Shown here in pieces: positions 42,520-50,827 of a stretch of 64,000 nt of DNA. Each line of letters begins with the position of its first letter. Position 1 is the stretch's first letter. Both the position numbers and the translations under genes were made by a program. The notes under the pieces were generated by a model. It saw only the letters and a list, made by a program, of their open reading frames with translations, searched no databases and was not told where the DNA came from. This DNA comes from Maribacter aestuarii (GTDB lineage Bacteria > Bacteroidota > Bacteroidia > Flavobacteriales > Flavobacteriaceae): contig NZ_CP107031.2 in the NCBI RefSeq assembly GCF_027474845.2, positions 62,001 to 126,000 of the forward strand, read 5' to 3'.

Positions 42520-44322
42520 TTAGGACCTAATGGACTCCAATACCTGTGCTTCACTCTCCTTTTTAGAAAAATTGATGGCACATTCAATCAACGCCAAGTG
42601 GGAGTAAGCTTGCGGGAAGTTCCCCAAAAGTCTTTTGGTCTTAAAATCAATATCTTCACTAAACAAACCTAAATGATTACTATAAGATAGAAGTTTGTCA
42701 AAATGGGCCATAGCTTTCTCCTCCTCGCCTATTTTAAACAAGCTATTGATGAACCAAAAGGTACAAATTGTAAAGGATGATGAAGGCAGTCCAAAATCAT
42801 CTTCATTCTTGTAGCGGTACAATAAACCGTCGTTACTTAGTTCTTTCTCAATGGCTTTAACCGTACTCACGTATTTTGGGTCCTTCGCATGAATAAATCC
42901 ATAGGATTCCATCAATAAAACAGAGGCGTCCATGTCCAGAGAACCATAGGATTGTGTAAATGCGTTCACTGCAGGATTCCAAGCATGGTCATGAATATCT
43001 TTTTTAATTTCTTGTTCCAAAGCCGTCCACTTCTCTATTTTACGTCCTTTTTTAAAGAGTCTGGCTACTTTTATGGCACGATCAATCGCTACCCAGCATA
43101 GTACTTTTGAAAAGGTAAAATGGCGGTCTTCAGACCTGAACTCCCATATACCCTTGTCGGCTTCCTTCCAGTGGTTGGAGACTATCCATACAATACCTTT
43201 GGTAATGCCCCAAAGCTCTTCGCCATTTTCAATATCATTGGTATATTTGGAGAGTTGCTCATAAATAACATCCATCAGAATACCATAAATGTCGTTCTGC
43301 TTCTGCTTATAGGCCGCGTTCCCAATACGAACAGGACTAGAGCCTTTATATCCCTCCAAATGGTCCAATGTTAGTTCGGTCAGCTTCTTCTCCTTGTTGA
43401 TGCCGTACATTATCTGTAATTTCTCATCCTTATCGGGAATCAGGTCAACTATAAATTGTAAATATCGTTTGGCTACATTCCTATGTCCAAGATCACCAAT
43501 CACCTTAATGGCCATAGAAGCGTCACGAATCCAGCAAAAACGATAATCCCAATTCCTGACCTCTCCGATAGTTTCCGGCAATGAAGTGGTAGCAGCGGCG
43601 AGTACCGCACCGGTTTTATCATAACTTAACAATTTCAATGTAATGGCGCTACGGCTTATTTGTGCGTTGTATTTCTTATAATTAGGGGTTTTACTGCTCC
43701 AATTAAGCCAATACACTTTGGTCCGCTCCAGTTCTGTATATATTTTACGCACAGTGGGTTGGAATAATTTTTCGTTATATCCCAATAGAAAGTAACCGTC
43801 CTTGTTTAGAGTAATTTCCCTACCATCCAATACGGCATTCTTATTAAAAGAAGTGTATAAAAAACAAGTGTCGAACTTTTCGCCATGAGTCAGGCTTACT
43901 ATAAAGTTTTTCTTTACATAAGTCTCTGTTTTTCCCTTGGCATATTCCAATTTTGGATTGTAAACTATTTTAAAAATTGGCTTTCCTTTTATATGTTTAA
44001 AATATCGGATTAATTCTGGAGGTGCATTATAACCACCGCCTTCCTTACGGTATCGGGGCATGAAATCACGGATTTCGAATATATTTTCACCGTCCGAGAA
44101 ATGCGTAATCAAAACGGCCGTATGCTTTTTATATCGCTGTGTTATCGTATAGGAATCATCGACTAAAATCTCAAAGCTACCTCCTATCTTATCATCCAAC
44201 AATTTTGCAAAAACCGAGGAGGAATCAAATTCGGGCAAACAACACCAATCTATACCCCCATTTTTTGATACCAACGCGGCACTTCTACAATTCCCTATAA
44301 TTCCGTAGTCTAAATTATCCAT
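42520..44322 (-). CDS. Glycoside hydrolase family 15 protein (possible trehalase)
   Basis: A 600-residue protein without signal peptide. The N-terminal beta domain starts YGIIGNCRSAALVSKNGGIDWCCLPEFDS, then the (alpha/alpha)6 catalytic domain: RNWDYRFCWIRDASMAI near 255, GITKGIVWIVSNHW near 375, and YGSLDMDASVLL near 465. GH15 includes glucoamylases and the trehalases of mycobacteria and archaea. Divergent from the OtsA-OtsB gene (102 bases), which supports action on trehalose or a related alpha-glucoside in the cytoplasm; this is inference from context. Confidence 0.9.
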   Translation of the reverse strand: MDNLDYGIIGNCRSAALVSKNGGIDWCCLPEFDSSSVFAKLLDDKIGGSFEILVDDSYTITQRYKKHTAVLITHFSDGENIFEIRDFMPRYRKEGGGYNAPPELIRYFKHIKGKPIFKIVYNPKLEYAKGKTETYVKKNFIVSLTHGEKFDTCFLYTSFNKNAVLDGREITLNKDGYFLLGYNEKLFQPTVRKIYTELERTKVYWLNWSSKTPNYKKYNAQISRSAITLKLLSYDKTGAVLAAATTSLPETIGEVRNWDYRFCWIRDASMAIKVIGDLGHRNVAKRYLQFIVDLIPDKDEKLQIMYGINKEKKLTELTLDHLEGYKGSSPVRIGNAAYKQKQNDIYGILMDVIYEQLSKYTNDIENGEELWGITKGIVWIVSNHWKEADKGIWEFRSEDRHFTFSKVLCWVAIDRAIKVARLFKKGRKIEKWTALEQEIKKDIHDHAWNPAVNAFTQSYGSLDMDASVLLMESYGFIHAKDPKYVSTVKAIEKELSNDGLLYRYKNEDDFGLPSSSFTICTFWFINSLFKIGEEEKAMAHFDKLLSYSNHLGLFSEDIDFKTKRLLGNFPQAYSHLALIECAINFSKKESEAQVLESIRS

Positions 44323-44424
44323 TCAATAAAAATCTTAATTCATTGGGGCTTACAATTGTTATTGCCCTTCTTTTTCCCGAAATTGAGAGAAATTAAATTC
44401 AAATCAAAGCAAAACTTGCTATTT

Positions 44425-46638
44425 ATGGCTAAAACTATCATAATCTCAAATAGACTCCCCGTACAATTACAAATTAGCAATGGAGACATCACTGCTATCC
44501 CAAGCGTTGGAGGGTTGGCAACGGGTATGAAATCCGTTCATTCTGGCGGAGATAGCCTTTGGATCGGGTGGAGTGGGCTTACGGATGAAGAAATTCCAGA
44601 AGAATTGGCACCAAAAATAGACAAGGCCTTGGCCGAACATGGTTCGTCTAAAGTCAATTTGACCGAGAAGGAGGTCGATGGCTTTTATTACGGATTTAGT
44701 AATAGAACCGTTTGGCCCCTATTTCATTACTTTTTGGAATACTCGGAGTTTGAATTGAACAGCTGGGAAATTTACAAGGCCGTTAACCAAAAATTCGCAG
44801 ATGCCATTTTAGAAAAAGCAGGAGATAGCGATACTATTTGGGTGCATGATTATCAATTGATGCTGGTTCCACAAATGGTACGGGAAAAACGACCTAATAT
44901 CTCCATAGGTTTCTTCTTACATATTCCCTTTCCTTCGTTTGAAATATTCCGAACACTCCCTTGGCGCCGCGAAGTACTTTTAGGACTCTTAGGGGCTGAC
45001 CTCATTGGTTTTCATACCTATGATTACGAAAGACACTTCCTAAGTTCCGTAAGACGTTTGTTGGGGCTAGATGTTAGTTTTAACGACATTTACCTGGACG
45101 ATAGGGTAATTAAGGTGGATTCTTTCCCAATGGGGATTGATTATAAAAAGTTCAGTGAAGCAGCAAAGGAACATTCACAACGTAGCGAAAAACAAAAATC
45201 GGAGCTTCAGAAAAGATTGGACACGCATAAGAAATCGGCTCCAGACGCTAAATTCTTTTTGTCCATTGACCGGCTGGACTATTCCAAGGGAATCGCCAAA
45301 CGTCTGAACGCATTTGAATATTTCTTGAATAAATACCCACAATACAAGGAAAAGGTGCGTCTTATCATACTTGCCGTTCCTTCACGATCCAATGTACCCC
45401 AATATAAACTTTTAAAGAAAGAAATAGACGAGTTGGTGGGGCGTATCAACGGTGAGCTCTCAACGGTAAGTTGGACGCCGATATGGTATTTCTATCGATC
45501 GATGCCTTTTGACAACCTTATTGATTTATACACCACTTGTGATATTGCTTGGCTGACCCCCATTAGGGACGGGATGAACCTCGTAGCCAAAGAATACATC
45601 GCTACGCGAACGGATAAGACAGGTGTCCTAATTTTAAGTGAAATGGCAGGTTCCGCGAACGAAATGAACGAATCACTCCTCATAAACCCGAACAATTTTG
45701 AACAGATTGCGGATACGTTGGATAAGGCCATCAACATGCCCAAAAAAGAACAGCAAGAACGCAACAGTATTTTACAAAAACGTCTAGCTCGCTATAATGT
45801 AGAAAAATGGGCTAATGACTTTATGACCTCTCTGCTCAACCAAAAAGAGAAAGATCTAACTTATATTTCGAGAAGATTATCCGTTGACTTGATGAACATC
45901 ATAATGAAGAATTATACTAAGGCGAAAAAAAGACTGGTATTTCTTGACTATGATGGTACTTTAGCCGGATTTCATAACGACCCACAAAAGGCGAGTCCGG
46001 ACAAGGAACTGTATCGACTATTGGATGAGATTTCCTCACAAGAGAACACAGACATGTATTTGATCAGTGGTAGGGATAAAGAAACATTTACCAAATGGTT
46101 TTTACCCAAAAAGTATAATATGATTGTGGAGCACGGGGTTTGGATTTCACAGGGCGGCGAGGAATTTAGAATGTTAGAAAATGTAAAAAAGGACTGGATG
46201 GAAAAGATACTTCCCGTACTGGAATCATTCGTGGACCGCACACCAGGAAGTTTTATAGAAGAGAAGAACTACTCCCTGGCTTGGCATTATCGAAATACCG
46301 ACCCGGACTTTGGTCAAAAACGTGCCGTTGAGCTTAATACCGTACTTACCAGTCTTATTGCCAATGATGATTTGAGTGTGTTGAACGGTAACAAGGTAAT
46401 GGAAATAAAGAGCAGTAACGTAAATAAGGGAAGGGCTTCCATGCGGGTGTATTCCGAAGCGGATTACGATTTTGTCTTTGCCATTGGGGATGACTGGACC
46501 GATGAATTCATGTTCCAAGAACTACCGGAAGATTCTGTTACCGTAAAAGTAGGCCGGCAAAAAACCCAAGCGCGGTATTTTGTGGACAATACCAAGAACG
46601 TTCGTGATATTTTGGGTCGTTTTGCCGATAAGCGCTAA
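44425..46638 (+). CDS. Bifunctional trehalose-6-phosphate synthase/phosphatase (OtsA-OtsB)
   Basis: A 737-residue fusion from the ATG at 44425 (MAKTIIISNRLPVQLQ), preferred over the longer frame from 44356 because homologues start here. The GT20 synthase covers about 1-470: VGGLATGMKSVH, WVHDYQLMLVPQMV, HIPFPSFEIFRTLPWR and DRLDYSKGIAKRL. The HAD-type phosphatase covers about 490-737: FLDYDGTLAGF (nucleophile Asp), ISGRDKETF and AIGDDWTDEFMF. It makes trehalose from UDP-glucose and glucose 6-phosphate for osmotic or stress protection. Divergent from GH15. Confidence 0.96.
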   Translation: MAKTIIISNRLPVQLQISNGDITAIPSVGGLATGMKSVHSGGDSLWIGWSGLTDEEIPEELAPKIDKALAEHGSSKVNLTEKEVDGFYYGFSNRTVWPLFHYFLEYSEFELNSWEIYKAVNQKFADAILEKAGDSDTIWVHDYQLMLVPQMVREKRPNISIGFFLHIPFPSFEIFRTLPWRREVLLGLLGADLIGFHTYDYERHFLSSVRRLLGLDVSFNDIYLDDRVIKVDSFPMGIDYKKFSEAAKEHSQRSEKQKSELQKRLDTHKKSAPDAKFFLSIDRLDYSKGIAKRLNAFEYFLNKYPQYKEKVRLIILAVPSRSNVPQYKLLKKEIDELVGRINGELSTVSWTPIWYFYRSMPFDNLIDLYTTCDIAWLTPIRDGMNLVAKEYIATRTDKTGVLILSEMAGSANEMNESLLINPNNFEQIADTLDKAINMPKKEQQERNSILQKRLARYNVEKWANDFMTSLLNQKEKDLTYISRRLSVDLMNIIMKNYTKAKKRLVFLDYDGTLAGFHNDPQKASPDKELYRLLDEISSQENTDMYLISGRDKETFTKWFLPKKYNMIVEHGVWISQGGEEFRMLENVKKDWMEKILPVLESFVDRTPGSFIEEKNYSLAWHYRNTDPDFGQKRAVELNTVLTSLIANDDLSVLNGNKVMEIKSSNVNKGRASMRVYSEADYDFVFAIGDDWTDEFMFQELPEDSVTVKVGRQKTQARYFVDNTKNVRDILGRFADKR

Positions 46639-46666
46639 TTCAATTTTACTTTTCAATAATTGCGGA

Positions 46667-48202
46667 ATGAAACCACTCCATTACATCTTTTTATCAAGTA
46701 TCCTGTTTACGATAAATGTAGCATCCCAGCAAGCCACAGAGGTTTATCTGGCAAGCTTGTCCATGGTAAACGACTCATTGAACCTTGGGGAAATATCCAA
46801 TATCTCCAATAACGAAGGTTATGACAATCAGCCTTCATTCTATGACAATGAACACATCTTGTTTTCTTCAACAAGGAACGGTCAGACGGATATCGCCCTG
46901 TACACCATAGCAGATGGTTCCACTTCATGGATAACGGATACCCCCGATGGAAGTGAATACTCTCCCTTAAAAATTCCGGGTAAGGAGGCGGTTTCCGCTA
47001 TTCGGCTGGACAAGGATGGCTTACAACGGTTGTATGAATATGATGTAAAAACAGGAAAATCAAAAGAGCTTTTAAAGGACTTGAAAGTGGGTTATCACGT
47101 TTGGTATTCCCCTGACATAATCGTGAGCACGGTACTCGTAGAGAATCGTATGGATTTGGTCGTATCCAATCTTAAGGACAATAGCAACTATACCGTTCAA
47201 AAAAATGTGGGGCGATCGCTTCATAGGATTCCCAATACGGATTTGATAAGCTATATTTCTAAAGAAAATATTGATACCGAAATTTGGACTATTAAAGCCT
47301 TGAATCCTGTCTCGGGTTCTGTAAATCTTATTCTAAATGTTTTAGAAAAAATAGAGGACATTACTTGGCTGTCAAACGAAACACTTTTAATCTCGGACTA
47401 TAAAAGAATAGCAAAATATCGACCTAAATCCGATACGAAAATTTCAACCTTTTATAGATTTTCTCTAGCTGAGATAAGTGAAATTTCACGGCTAGCGGTA
47501 AGCCCTGATGGCAAACATTTGGCTTTTGTCGCTCAAGAGGCACCAAATAAGATTGTACAAAAACAAGTAGAAGCCTACAACGCCGGCGACTTGGACGCTT
47601 TTGTCAACTGTTACGATCAAAATGTGGTCGTTACCAGATTCCCTGTTGATACGCTTTATGTGGGCCACGAAAAGATGCGTAATAACTATAGTAGTCTCTC
47701 TCCGGATAACAAGGTATATGATGTTGAAGTGGTAAAACGAATCGTTATTGGGAATAAGGTAATTGACCAAGAAAAGGTTTCTAGCAATGGTAAATTCCAA
47801 CAAATGCAGGTGGCACTGTACGAGGTAGGCAACGCTATTGAAAGTATGAGTTTTATATTTGACAAAGAGACCGAGTCAAGCCCGGAAGGTATTGTGCAAG
47901 AGCAATTGGATGCGTATAATGCACGTGATATCGATGGCTTTTTGGCCACCTACTCTGATGCCGTTAAACTTTACAGCTTTCCCCATAAATTGCAAACAGA
48001 TGGGCAGGAGGCGATGCGAAAGGGCTATGCCGATTTCTTTGAATCTGCTCCCGACCTACATTGTGAGATAAAGAACAGAATGGTCATTGGCAACACCGTT
48101 ATAGATGAGGAATACGTAACGGCCAACGGAAACACCTTCAACGCCGTTGCCATATACGAGGTGGAAGATGGAAAAATAGCCAGGGTCACTTTTGTACGGT
48201 AA
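46667..48202 (+). CDS. Exported TolB-like propeller fused to two NTF2/SnoaL-like domains
   Basis: 511 residues from the ATG at 46667, chosen because it starts a Sec signal (MKPLHYIFLSSILFTINVAS) and clears otsAB; a longer frame from 46580 overlaps it. Residues about 30-300 hold WD40-like beta-propeller repeats (YDNQPSFYDNEHILFSSTRNGQTDIALY, LAVSPDGKHLAFVAQE). Two related domains follow, QVEAYNAGDLDAFVNCYDQNVVV (near 310) and QLDAYNARDIDGFLATYSDAV (near 415), each ending KRIVIGNKVIDQE or NRMVIGNTVIDEE: a tandem SnoaL-like pair. Function unknown. Confidence 0.8.
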   Translation: MKPLHYIFLSSILFTINVASQQATEVYLASLSMVNDSLNLGEISNISNNEGYDNQPSFYDNEHILFSSTRNGQTDIALYTIADGSTSWITDTPDGSEYSPLKIPGKEAVSAIRLDKDGLQRLYEYDVKTGKSKELLKDLKVGYHVWYSPDIIVSTVLVENRMDLVVSNLKDNSNYTVQKNVGRSLHRIPNTDLISYISKENIDTEIWTIKALNPVSGSVNLILNVLEKIEDITWLSNETLLISDYKRIAKYRPKSDTKISTFYRFSLAEISEISRLAVSPDGKHLAFVAQEAPNKIVQKQVEAYNAGDLDAFVNCYDQNVVVTRFPVDTLYVGHEKMRNNYSSLSPDNKVYDVEVVKRIVIGNKVIDQEKVSSNGKFQQMQVALYEVGNAIESMSFIFDKETESSPEGIVQEQLDAYNARDIDGFLATYSDAVKLYSFPHKLQTDGQEAMRKGYADFFESAPDLHCEIKNRMVIGNTVIDEEYVTANGNTFNAVAIYEVEDGKIARVTFVR

Positions 48203-48211
48203 TAGCATCTA

Positions 48212-49378
48212 TTGAAACCAAAACCATACATTTTACCAATTATCATTATTGCCCAATTTGCCTGTACCTCCCCTTGGTTTGCAGGTAATTCGATTTTGGG
48301 TGAACTGATCATCAAAACCGGATTGGGCCCTGAAATCGTTGGTTATGTTACCTCTTCCGTGCAATTTGGATTTATTACGGGCACACTTGTCTTTGCACTA
48401 TTGATGTTGGCAGACCGCTTCTCCCCTTCCAAGGTATTTATGATCTGTGCTTTTTTGACGGCATTGTGCAACCTATATCTTATCTCGGAAACCATTTCTA
48501 CATGGAGTTTGTTGTCCGCACGATTCGGTACTGGTTTTTTCTTAGCTGGAATTTATCCCGTGGGAATGAAAATTGCGGCGGACTATTACGAAAAAAGTCT
48601 GGGAAAGGCTTTAGGGTTTTTGGTCGGTGCATTGGTTCTGGGTACCGCATTACCTTTCCTCATCAATGGTTCAAATTTTAACCATTCTCCGAACAGCGTC
48701 ATTTACACAACCTCCGGGTTAACAATTTTTGGGGGAATCCTTCTGTATACCTTGGTGCCTAACGGACCCTTTCGCAAGAAAAGCACGCATCTTAAGCTAT
48801 CGGCCGGACCTCGCCTGTTTCAAATTACTAATTTCAGAAAAGCGGCCTTTGGCTATTTTGGACACATGTGGGAACTCTATGCCTTTTGGGCCTTTACCCC
48901 TTTTGCTCTAACTTTTTTCAATTCAATATCCGGGAAAGACATCTCGGTGCCATTATGGACCGGTATTGTCATCACCCTTGGCGCTATTTCCTGTGCAATA
49001 GGCGGAATGCTTTCGCAACGTTATGGCAGTAAAAGGGTCGCTTTTACGGCTTTATCTATTTCAGGCCTTTGTTGTTTACTATCGCCAGTACTTTTTCTGT
49101 CGTCATCACCCTTATTTTTGGGCGTATGGTGTTTATGGGGCATGGCCGTCACCGCGGATTCACCTCAATTTTCCAATTTGGTCGCCTCGGCATTGCCTAG
49201 CGAGCTTAAAGGAACGGGGCTGACTTTGGTGAACTGTATCGGCTTTGCGGTTACCATTGTAAGCATACAGTTGTTGTCTTCGTTAACTTTGGCAATTGGA
49301 CCAAAGTACCTTTTTTTACTATTGGCGCTGGGTCCAGTTTTCGGCTTATCGCATTTAAAGGATCATAAAACCGATTAA
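48212..49378 (+). CDS. MFS transporter
   Basis: A 388-residue integral membrane protein with about 12 hydrophobic segments, in the major facilitator fold. Start is a TTG at 48212, 9 bases after the previous stop; no nearby in-frame ATG. SARFGTGFFLAGIYPVGMKIAADYYEKSLGKALGFLVGALVLGTALPFL resembles the helix 4-5 signature. FGHMWELYAFWAFTPFALTF begins the second half, and RYGSKR is the mid-loop motif. Substrate is unknown; relatives annotated as nitrate or cyanate-type permeases exist, but I cannot choose. Confidence 0.88.
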   Translation: MKPKPYILPIIIIAQFACTSPWFAGNSILGELIIKTGLGPEIVGYVTSSVQFGFITGTLVFALLMLADRFSPSKVFMICAFLTALCNLYLISETISTWSLLSARFGTGFFLAGIYPVGMKIAADYYEKSLGKALGFLVGALVLGTALPFLINGSNFNHSPNSVIYTTSGLTIFGGILLYTLVPNGPFRKKSTHLKLSAGPRLFQITNFRKAAFGYFGHMWELYAFWAFTPFALTFFNSISGKDISVPLWTGIVITLGAISCAIGGMLSQRYGSKRVAFTALSISGLCCLLSPVLFLSSSPLFLGVWCLWGMAVTADSPQFSNLVASALPSELKGTGLTLVNCIGFAVTIVSIQLLSSLTLAIGPKYLFLLLALGPVFGLSHLKDHKTD

Positions 49379-49418
49379 TTTTTAATACTTTTAGAAACAC
49401 TTCAAAATCAAATAAAAA

Positions 49419-50750
49419 ATGAGAATATTGCTGTTTTTTGGTCTATTGACCGTTTCCTTTATTTCATCTGCTCAAACCGACCAACGTATTTATGATATTA
49501 TCGATGCCGTTTCCGCAGAGCGTACTGAAAATGATATTACAAAATTGGCCAATTTCGGTACCCGACATACCCTTAGTGATACGGTTTCGCAAACCAGGGG
49601 CATCGGCGCAGCGAGACGCTGGATAAAAAGCGAGTTCGAGAAAACATCCGAGGCTTGCAGCGGTTGCCTTAATGTCTTCTATCAAAAGGACTTGGTGAAA
49701 AAGGGTGCCAACCAACGGATCGTAAAAGATGTGGAAATAGTTAATGTTTTGGCCGTCCAACGTGGAACAAAATACCCGAACCGATATATCATCATGAGCG
49801 GTGATATCGATTCCCGCGTGAGCGATCCGACAAATTTCACGGACGATTCCCCCGGTGCCAACGATAATGCCAGTGGTATGGCAGGAACCATAGAAGCAGC
49901 TCGTGTACTTTCCAAATACAAGTTTGAAAACAGTATAATCTACATGGGACTTTCCGGTGAAGAACAAGGTCTTTTTGGAGGTGGCGGGGTGGCCGCTTAT
50001 GCCAAGGAACAGGGTTGGGAAATCATCGGGATATTCAATAACGATATGATTGGAAATATTACAGGAGTTGATGGAATAACCAGTAGCACGGACTTTCGCA
50101 TTTTCTCCGAGCCGGTGCCTCCTACCGAAACCGAAGAGCAACGTAGGGCACGCCGTTTTTACGGTGGTGAGGTAGATGGTATTTCCAGACAGTTGGCGCG
50201 CTATGTTCATAAAAACACCAAAAAATACATGCCAGAGATGAACCCAATGATGATTTACCGCTTAGATCGTTTTGGTCGCGGTGGACATCACAGACCCTTT
50301 AACGATGCCGGTTTCGCAGGCATTCGAATTATGGAGGCGCATGAAAACTATACCCAACAACATCAAGATATACGGGTAGAGGACGGAATCGCCTATGGGG
50401 ATGTCCTGGAACATGTGAATTTCGACTATGCGGCGAAGCTCACCGCCGTAAATGCCATCAATCTGGCTTCCTTGGCTTGGGCACCTCCGGCTCCGGAAAC
50501 GGTTAAAATTGGCGGAATCGTGGAACCATCCGCCAAGTTCCAATGGAGCAAGGTAGACGGCGCCAAAGGATATAAAATCTATTGGCGGGATACGACTTCA
50601 CCCACTTGGGACAGTAGTCGCTACGTGGGCGATGTTACCGAATTCACTTTAGATGGTATAGTTATTGACAATTACTTCTTTGGAGTGTCCTCCGTAGGGG
50701 AAAATGGGTTTGAAAGCCCGGTAGTATTTCCCAATGGGGTTTTCAGGTAA
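49419..50750 (+). CDS. M28-family zinc peptidase with altered first metal ligand and C-terminal FN3-like domain
   Basis: A 443-residue exported protein (signal MRILLFFGLLTVSFISSAQ). Peptidase core: GANDNASGMAGTIEAARVL (near 147, bridging Asp), LSGEEQGLFGG (near 181, catalytic Glu plus ligand), FNNDMIGNI (near 207) and GGHHRPFND (near 287, His). Where M28 enzymes carry the first His ligand (GHxD) this one reads SGDIDS, so that metal site may use Asp. The C-terminal about 85 residues (SAKFQWSKVDGAKGYKIYWRDT) form a fibronectin-III-like domain. Probably an aminopeptidase; it precedes an M1 peptidase gene by 77 bases. Confidence 0.88.
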   Translation: MRILLFFGLLTVSFISSAQTDQRIYDIIDAVSAERTENDITKLANFGTRHTLSDTVSQTRGIGAARRWIKSEFEKTSEACSGCLNVFYQKDLVKKGANQRIVKDVEIVNVLAVQRGTKYPNRYIIMSGDIDSRVSDPTNFTDDSPGANDNASGMAGTIEAARVLSKYKFENSIIYMGLSGEEQGLFGGGGVAAYAKEQGWEIIGIFNNDMIGNITGVDGITSSTDFRIFSEPVPPTETEEQRRARRFYGGEVDGISRQLARYVHKNTKKYMPEMNPMMIYRLDRFGRGGHHRPFNDAGFAGIRIMEAHENYTQQHQDIRVEDGIAYGDVLEHVNFDYAAKLTAVNAINLASLAWAPPAPETVKIGGIVEPSAKFQWSKVDGAKGYKIYWRDTTSPTWDSSRYVGDVTEFTLDGIVIDNYFFGVSSVGENGFESPVVFPNGVFR

Positions 50751-50760
50751 ATAAATATCA

Positions 50761-50808
50761 GTTCGAGTAATTTTCAATTTACTAAGCTAAACTTGAAAAT
50801 TGTTCGAG
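50761..50808. repeat. Inverted repeat flanked by 7-bp direct repeats
   Basis: AATTTTCAA (50769-50777) and its exact complement TTGAAAATT (50793-50801) enclose 15 bases. The pair is bracketed by GTTCGAG at 50761-50767 and again at 50802-50808. It lies in the 77-base gap before the M1 peptidase gene and has no T-tract, so it is not a standard terminator. Confidence 0.6.
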
Positions 50809-50827
50809 AACAAAAAACGTATATGGT

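Noticed and set aside
42484..42524. Terminator between the decarboxylase and GH15 genes
   Set aside because: A weak, interrupted stem (CACT/AGTG with GAAGA/TCTTC) and a short T-run exist, but the pairing is too broken to claim.
44356..44424. Longer start for OtsA-OtsB
   Set aside because: The added 23 residues have no counterpart in the family; MAKTIIISNRLP at 44425 is the normal beginning.
46580..46666. Longer start for the propeller/NTF2 protein
   Set aside because: It would overlap the end of otsAB by about 60 bases and place a non-signal sequence before a clear Sec signal that begins at 46667.
49464..50210. Long antisense frame of 248 codons opposite the M28 gene
   Set aside because: It lies wholly within a well-supported peptidase gene and has no family-like motif; it is a codon-usage shadow.
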